NCBI RefSeq assembly: GCF_000002985.6
Contig: NC_003284.9
Span: forward strand, 7,316,001 to 7,380,000
DNA: 64,000 bases
Reading direction: 5' to 3'
From: Caenorhabditis elegans
Lineage: Eukaryota > Nematoda > Chromadorea > Rhabditida > Rhabditidae
Below, piece by piece: positions 57,011-64,000 of the stretch. Each line of letters opens with the position of its first letter. Position 1 is the stretch's first letter. A program made the position numbers and the translations under genes. The notes under the pieces were generated by a model that saw nothing but the letters and a program-made list of their open reading frames with translations, was not told the DNA's origin and searched no databases.

Positions 57011-60000
57011 TTAACTTTCCCTCAGCCTAAATCACCAATGTCATCTTAAAACTGCCGCCGCAGCTCAGAAATCTCATCGTTTTCTATTCAATTCGCAACG
57101 CCTACTCCTTTTTCCTTCACTCGCTACTCCAAATAAAAAAGAAGACAGTTGTAATTTGAGCCACGCCATTCGAAACTTTTTCTTTTATTTTTCTACGTAA
57201 TAATTAGACACCTCATTGCAATACCCCCCAACGATCAACTAACATTTGTGTCGATGACCCTCAACAAGGGCAGACATGTTTTTTGCTTCCTTTTTCTCAC
57301 GTTTTTTGTCGAAAAACCCCCAAATTGCAACTCTTTTTCCATTCATTGCAAACTGATCTTCAAGCATTGGTGTTCATCGTGTCATTGAGTGCTGTTTGAA
57401 CCTCTCTAGTTGTAACTTTCTTAGTTCAAAATGAATTCCTTTTACAATCTTTTGATCATAGCTATAAGGAGAAAAAACAAGTCGGATATAAAATAAGCTA
57501 ATTTTTTTCTAAAAACATTCAAGTAAACTTGTCTGTACATGTTTCCTCGTCATGTGTCCTTCCGTTTTCAAAGTTTATGCTTAGAAAACTACTTCAAAAC
57601 AATTTCGAGTATACAAAAAATTACAGTAAAATTTGCCTGCGTTTGATAAAATAGCAAGTTCATATGAAAATATGTTTTTTTGCATGAAATTGAATGTTTT
57701 CTAATTTTGTAAAATAAAACTCACCTACTCAGTTGATTAACAATATTTTTCATTATTTTAAATAAAATAATTGTAGTAAATCAGTATAATTTTGAAAAAT
57801 ACTGTAAAAAAATAAAAATGTTTCCACAAGTTATAGAAGAAACACAGTGTTTTTTTATTGAAAGACAGAGCAATGTTTTAAAAAGCTTTAAAATGTTAAA
57901 CCTGTTGTGTATTGCCTATCTACAATGAAGTCAATCGTTTTGGAACTGAAGTTGTCTATTAAGTTTTATAACAATAATAAAATCTTGGAAAATTACCAAA
58001 TGATAGGTTTATTGCACGTTTTTCATACTAAAACAACCTATGTTTTATTTAAAAATTGGTTTCCGGGCAACATTTCACCAAACCACTGTTTGCATAGCCG
58101 GTGGACACAAATTTCCTAAACAAGCTTAAAGGTTTGCTTAGCTCATCCAATCTTTGATAGGTAAGCTCGTCACTTTGAATTCATTGCTTTACAATTCTCA
58201 TAATTTTGATCTTTCTGCCGTCCTGAAGTTCATCCAACGTTCTTTCCTTCTCACATCATTATTTTCTCAGTTTCCCATCTCTTTTCCTTTTATTTAAATA
58301 CTCAGTTTTAATTGAAAATTCAAAAACAAACAATTTTGCAAATAAACAATTTCACCTCTTTTAACTTCATTATTTATTCATTCTACCGTATACCAGAATC
58401 TACTGTATTTCTTAATTGTATTGGAAACATTACGATTTCATAAAAAGTTTTTTGATGCAATACTTATTAGTGAAAGATTTTTCTCTACCCCCCTGCGCTT
58501 AATTTGAAGGATTTTCCTAATGCAATACAACTCAAGACGCTCAAAACAATTTGGAATACGATATAAACCCTTGTACAGTTTTTTGTACCCATGTCTGAAC
58601 GAATTTACTCCACATTACTATACAAAAAGTGAGCAATGCGATAAATTTTTGCAGATGACATATACATTTATAGACATAACTAACTTTCTTATTCATTTGC
58701 ATACCAATTTAAAGTATTGAATATAATTACACGAAGATCTGAACCAAAAGATATTCGTTCTAAGATTTCGCATTCTACTTTCAAGTTTTCTCACAATGAT
58801 TTTCAAATGAGTCTCTCGAGTTTTTTTTCTTCAAAATTACTCCCACACTTTTTTGTAATCATATAAATAGAAACTACTCAGTTTTCAAACGCCTTTTTGC
58901 GTTTCCCAACACAAAATCTTTCCTGTATTCAAATTGATCAGTCGAGACTAATTGGGTTTGCACTTTTTTAGACTGACAACGATTTATGTAAATCACTCAT
59001 TTTCAAAGAAAAGCAGCTTTTTTGTAGAATCACAGACAGCCTAATTGTAATGAATTATCAAATTGAATGGAATTTTTAAAAATAGGTTTGTTCGAATTTT
59101 GGTGACCTGATTTTGAGGAAAAACTAGTTTCCTCTTAGATATTCCAGCCTAAAAAATAACGACGATGAATTTTTTTTCTTTATGTATAAAAAACTATACA
59201 AAAATCAACGTGATTTCTTTAAAAATTATACGAAAATGCATTCCAATAAGCTATAATTCTAGAGCAAAGAACAAGTTTTCACTTAGAAACTACAATTACA
59301 CACAATTAAAATGACGCGGGTAATCTTTTCATTTTTGGATCACCACCACAATTCTTTCTATTCGATTTCCATGAAAGTTGGCAAGTTTTTATCTAATAGT
59401 TTTTGAAAAACCAAATTTGTTCATCCAAGTTTCTCAGCACTTTGTCTTCGTCGAACTTAAAAAAGTTTCTTGGACTTTGAGAAATTTGAAGCGCAAAAGT
59501 GAAATTGTAATTTCATACAATTTTGGCATGTTCGTTTGAAAGCGCACGCTGATTTTATGGGTCTCGTCGCGATCTCTGCAACAGTAAGGTTATGATGGAC
59601 CAAACAGAAAACAGGTCGTTTGAGAGATCTCCTCAAATACTGCAAGTAACGTACTTACTGGATTGCTGCAAGAGTTTAAAATCAGAGTTGCTGTCAAGAA
59701 GATAAAGTAAGCAGATTATGAGGCAGTAACCGATCACAACTCTCAAAATCTTGTTTAGAATATTTTTGAACAGTTTCCTCAAAGTAAATTTTAGTGAAAC
59801 CAACTTCACGAAAATGATTTTTTCGTTTTTCAAAATTTGAAAGATCACAAAAAAAAAAACTACATGCTCCGTCTATCTGAGGAACCTCTGATATGAATAA
59901 CTTTGACCCGGAAAAATTTTTGTCATTCAATAAAAATGACATGTATAGACAGAAAAAGCAAAACATTCGGCATTGGCTCATCAGTATTTCTGAATAATGT

Positions 60001-60963
60001 CTAACTTGTTTTTATTGCCTATATACTGCTTCGTTCTTTTCCAGCTCCCAAAAGTCCGCTTGCTCACGGATAATGGGACCTCTGATCCATTTTGTGTTAC
60101 GCTAGGGGAATTGGAATTTGATTTTTTGGCTTTTTATGTTTTGTTTGGAACGTTTCGAACATTTTTAAAATTCAATTTTGTGTTCGAAAAAAGAAATGAA
60201 AAACATTTTACTGGATTCAAAAAGAAGTGTTCCTCGTTTTTCTTTGTTGATGAAAAAGTCTGAAGTAATATTTGAAAGTTTTTTTGAAAAAGAAGATTGT
60301 AGTGGAAAATAGATTAAATCCTGTAGTAACTGAGAATTTGTTGTATTTATCAAAATCTACTTATTCTCACTCCTCATTCCGTAACTTTTCGGAAAAAAAA
60401 TCAGATTTTTTTTGATTTTTGTCATCGAATCTAATAGTATGTAACTCAAGATGAACATTTTATTGCTTAACTTTTCTCGAAAACAGATTGCTCTTGAGTT
60501 ACAAGCGATAACAGATTCAATATCAGATATCTGCCGCTGTAACATTTTTGAAAGATAAGTTTGTAAAATATAATTTACCCGGAATTTTGAACAAAGTATT
60601 TGAACATTTCTTGTGGCTGTAATCTCTTTTAAAAATTATTAGCGACTTTGTAGGGATCTAGATAATTAATGTTGTGAATTCTCTTCTTTTAATCGGCTTG
60701 GAGTAGTGCCAATAGGGATTTACTTCAAATACGCTCAAAATTTGTCACAAAGACCAAATGTCTAAAAAAATAACACTCTCTAGACGCGGCTTAAATTTAC
60801 TTTCCTGGCCCACAAACGTACCAATAATATTTTAAAAAAATCTAGAATCCAAATCTATCAAAACATTTCCGGAATTCCATAATTTTTATTTTTGTTTTTT
60901 TCTTTTCCCTTTTTTTTGGATGGAAAAAAATTTGGCCGTGGTGGAGAGTTGAACTCATTTTTT

Positions 60964-61013
60964 TATAACACTCAACACATAACACTCACCATAACACAAC
61001 ATAACACTCACCA
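60964..61013. repeat. Short tandem repeat of ATAACACTCACC type
   Basis: Four imperfect copies of an ATAACAC(TCA)AC word in about 50 bases, just upstream of the probable gene start at 61319. Confidence 0.6.
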
Positions 61014-61318
61014 AATCTCAATCAGCGCGTTCTCATGCCCTATTACTTGACTATTACAACAACTTTTTTTTCTTTTTACTTTTTTCTCAAATTTTATTGT
61101 AGCACATACATATACGTCTGCTCGCCTACTAATCTCATCAATCCAACCTGATTTGTACTTTCGTAACCCTCTCAGTCTCTCTTTTCTATTCTTTCACATC
61201 ATAGAAAAGAAAACTTGAAGATTTTTGCTCTTCCGTCTTTGGTATTACTCGTCATTTTCATCTTCTCAATTTATTTTGTCTACTCATCCACAAAGTTTCA
61301 GAACAAACGCGGATAGGA

Positions 61319-61369
61319 ATGGACTTCATCAATGAGCTGTTTTTCACCGATACCGATATAGAGGATCTG
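61319..61369 (+). CDS. Probable first coding exon of an unidentified gene
   Basis: An ATG 18 bases after an AAAGTTTCAG acceptor opens 17 codons (MDFINELFFTDTDIEDL) and ends at a clean GTGAGT donor in phase 0. The peptide is acidic and hydrophobic, like the start of some transcription factors, but I do not recognise it. No convincing second exon follows in the remaining 2.6 kb, so the first intron is either long or leaves the window. The tRNA at 62784 would lie in that intron on the opposite strand. Confidence 0.5.
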
Positions 61370-62783
61370 GTGAGTTTTGAGACATAATAAGTGAATTTAG
61401 CGAGAGAAAACGTTTTATGAGATAACAAAAAAATAAAAATATATAGAAATTAAAACTACAAAAGGCAATTAAAAATCCTCAACAATAAATAAGGGCAAAG
61501 CGAATAAAGCCAAAAACTGTTTGTTTTGAAGAGCTCTAACTCTATTATCAAGAAAATTGAACATCCATTCTTTTTGCTATATTTTGCAAACGTTGACTTT
61601 TTTAATGTGTTTTTATTCGATCAAGCTCTTGTGAACTCTTTGAACAGAGAAACGAGATTCCGTACCTCTAAAAGATATCTTTCAATATTTCAAAATGTTC
61701 AATTAATCAATTTTGATAAAGTTGAAGACAACAGAGTTATGAGATATTTAAGTGAATCAGTGGAAGTGCAAGACTAATTGGAAGAATATGTGGAACCATT
61801 CTGAAAAATAGATAAGCGAAACAATTCTGTATTTCTCAAATAACTTCAAAATTGCACTACTGATAATGATTCCTCTTAAAAAATCTCTCGAAATCTTGTT
61901 GGACTGCAACTATTTTGAATAACTAACCTCATATTGAATAAAAAACCTCAAAAAATATTTTCCAGTTTCAGATTTATTTCACAATTATGAACTGAAAACG
62001 CAAAACGCTCAGTGAACAAGTAAATTGTGTATAATAGGATGTTAATTATAATAAATGGAAAAAATTGATTTCGAAAATTTGAACCAACAGAATACATTTT
62101 TCAAAAAATTATAAAAGACCTCATTAGGAAATTCCGCTTTTCTCTTTATAAAGCCTGAACCATAGAAGCAAAAGGTTTCAATAACAAAACGTTACACGGT
62201 TGTCCTCGGAATGTACCAAAACAAAGATATTAAGTTTCTACATTATTACTTTCTGCCAGCGGTAGGATTGATCATTGTTTGTTTCTTTGAGTTTTTGCCG
62301 TATCCACCGCTGATTTTATAATTTCCAGGAATAGTCTTGAAAAATTCGTTTATTCTTGCTGCATTCATAATTTACTTGAGCGCAGTTTAAAAATAACCCA
62401 AACTGAAACTCTGAATCAAGTTGTGATTATAAAATGCAGGTGCAAACGGATAGTTTATATTCGTATGACAACTTATTATTGCTATCTAAGATCATGTTAG
62501 CATTGCATATTCTGCTCAGTTTAAACGGGATAAAATTTTGAACATTCTTTCTTTATTTCTTGTTGACGGATTAATTCTAATTTTGGGAGCGAAGTTCCTC
62601 GCGTTGAAAAAGTTCTCGCCTAGCAGGTGTTTTTCACTTAGTTGTCAAAATTGAAATTCATCCTGTTCACCATTTGAAAAGGCATTCCCAAAGCGTTCAA
62701 AACATACGTGTTCACTTGCAAAATTTAGTTTCTCCAATTTGTAATACACTAAATTTAGAATTACCATTCAACAAAAACGTTTC
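61370..62783. other. Probable large first intron
   Basis: AT-rich, with several TTTCAG sites but no open exon in the expected phase. The open frame 61526-61777 is not supported. Confidence 0.4.
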
Positions 62784-62855
62784 TGGAGGTATGGGGAATT
62801 GAACCCCAGCCCTCTCCCATGCTAAGGGAGCGCTCTACCACTGAGCTATACCCCC
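62784..62855 (-). tRNA. tRNA-Ala (anticodon AGC), second copy
   Basis: Reverse complement of the gene at 7753-7824, identical over 72 nt: same acceptor, D arm, TTAGCAT anticodon loop and T arm. The flanks differ, so it is an old duplicate whose sequence is kept by selection or conversion. Confidence 0.97.
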
Positions 62856-64000
62856 GAACGGTTTCATTAATGAAAAAGATAGGAATGCGCTAGGCGATAT
62901 CTTTTATCAACTGATTGTTGCATGATAATCAGATAGAATGCTTATAAAATGTTGGGGGCTTCATGGTTTGGGTGTTTCAAAAAATCTAGTGCTAACATTT
63001 ACACTTCTTAAAAATTGAGCAGTGATCGAAAACAATAAAACTTGAGACATTCCCCATATGTTATTTTGTGAAGATTGCTCATAAAATAATGGGAAATATA
63101 TTTTTTCAAGTTAGATGTCTGGTCTTAAAGAAAAATATTATGTCAAATACAATATGAATCTGATCTGTTTCCAATAAATCCCACCCATTTCTGTGAATTC
63201 TGAATGCATCGTTCCATCATTCGGTAAAGTGCTTTACTTCAGTAGACCGCAAAAAATTTATTGTCTCTCTCTCTCTCTCTCTCTCTCTATCCGCACATTT
63301 CATTTTATTTTCTCAACGTTTTTTCTCACTGATTTGATTCTTTTTTCATGGTGTGAAAATTCAATCTGCTGAAAGGTGTAATTTAAATGGAAATTTGAAG
63401 CCCGAAATAGTGGAAGGATAGGAAAAGTGTTCTTTTTTGATGGTCAGTGTGTGAAAAACGAAAAGGAAGTTAACGTAGTGCACTTACAGTAATGAGTTCT
63501 AGGTTTTCATGGTAGACCATGTAATTTTTGGATATTCTGAAGTCTTTCTCCTCATCTTTGTACTTTTCAAATATACATTTAAAACAGAAAATCAAAAAGA
63601 AAATAACAAAAAGAAGCTTGTCATTATATTTCGAGATGTACATAGTAATTTGTTTTATTTTTTGAAAGTGCCAAAGCTAATTAGCCTTGGTGATATTTTT
63701 TAAAAAGTTATTAGAGAAAAAATAATACCAAATTTTATCCATTAGGATTGCATGTCAGACTTATTTTTCGAATGTCAAATTAAACTTGATTTGATGCCAT
63801 TCAAAACTAGAAGGTAAATAGTTTTCCATCAATCATTTACAACGCGTTTCAACCTGTTTTATCAGTGAAAACGAAATTACAAAATTCCCGCAAAATTGAC
63901 CTGAAAAAGAGTCAGTGCAAGAAAAAATTGGGTTTCTTTGTAATGAAAACTCTCTGAAAACTACTTTTACAATTATTGCGCGGTAGGCTCAGTGGGCATA
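62856..64000. other. Right end of the window
   Basis: AT-rich, with the CT microsatellite at 63264-63288. No gene recognised; the open frame 63509-63703 is low-complexity. Confidence 0.45.
63264..63288. repeat. (TC)n microsatellite
   Basis: About 12 uninterrupted TC dinucleotides. Confidence 0.95.

Larger units (their letters stand above)
56000..61318. other. Intergenic desert, right half
   Basis: AT-rich. Contains dispersed repeat copy 4 (56929-57010), an ATAACACTCACC mini-repeat (60964-61013) and pyrimidine-rich DNA towards 61200 that looks like a promoter. No coding exon recognised before 61319. Confidence 0.5.

Overview
This window is nematode DNA, from the genus Caenorhabditis, and most likely C. 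elegans or a very close relative on the X chromosome. The evidence is AT-rich intergenic DNA, short introns with TTTTCAG-type acceptors, trans-splice-like acceptors a few bases before start codons, and recognisable orthologues: synaptogyrin (sng-1), the FIP200/ATG11-like autophagy scaffold (epg-7) and an aldo-keto reductase matching C07D8.6. All calls come from reading the sequence; no database search was run.

Left part, 1-28 kb. Four saposin-like (caenopore-type) genes lie at 0.1-4.4 kb. Three are complete and on the minus strand, with TATA boxes and GATA sites; one plus-strand copy lacks a signal peptide. Next come a small unrecognised coiled-coil gene (6.0-6.4 kb, minus), a tRNA-Ala(AGC), a 476-bp foldback element, sng-1 (11.6-13.4 kb), two secreted transthyretin-like genes (14.0-15.7 kb), the 14-exon epg-7 (18.8-23.8 kb) and an intact aldo-keto reductase (25.5-26.6 kb).

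Middle, 28-50.4 kb. A second aldo-keto reductase is broken at the start of its third exon by a 21,153-bp LTR retrotransposon (28566-49718). The element has 626-bp LTRs differing at only two positions and a 5-bp target duplication (GGCTT). Its Gag region resembles BEL/Pao elements and is frame-broken, and no reverse transcriptase or integrase is visible. Inside it lies a 9,980-bp tandem array of a 40-bp unit (249 units plus a partial). The host gene also carries a 109-bp deletion and a one-base insertion, so it is a pseudogene.

Right part, 50.4-64 kb. This is mostly AT-rich DNA without recognisable genes. It holds a probable first coding exon of an unidentified plus-strand gene (61319-61369), a second tRNA-Ala(AGC) on the minus strand and a CT microsatellite.

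The most unusual signals are in the retrotransposon. They are the giant satellite with a fossil end-to-start junction, an 8-base word (CAWCCGCT) found 22 times on the plus strand of the element outside the satellite but on neither strand of the rest of the element, and an insertion position that rebuilds a splice acceptor and fuses an LTR reading frame to the host exon.
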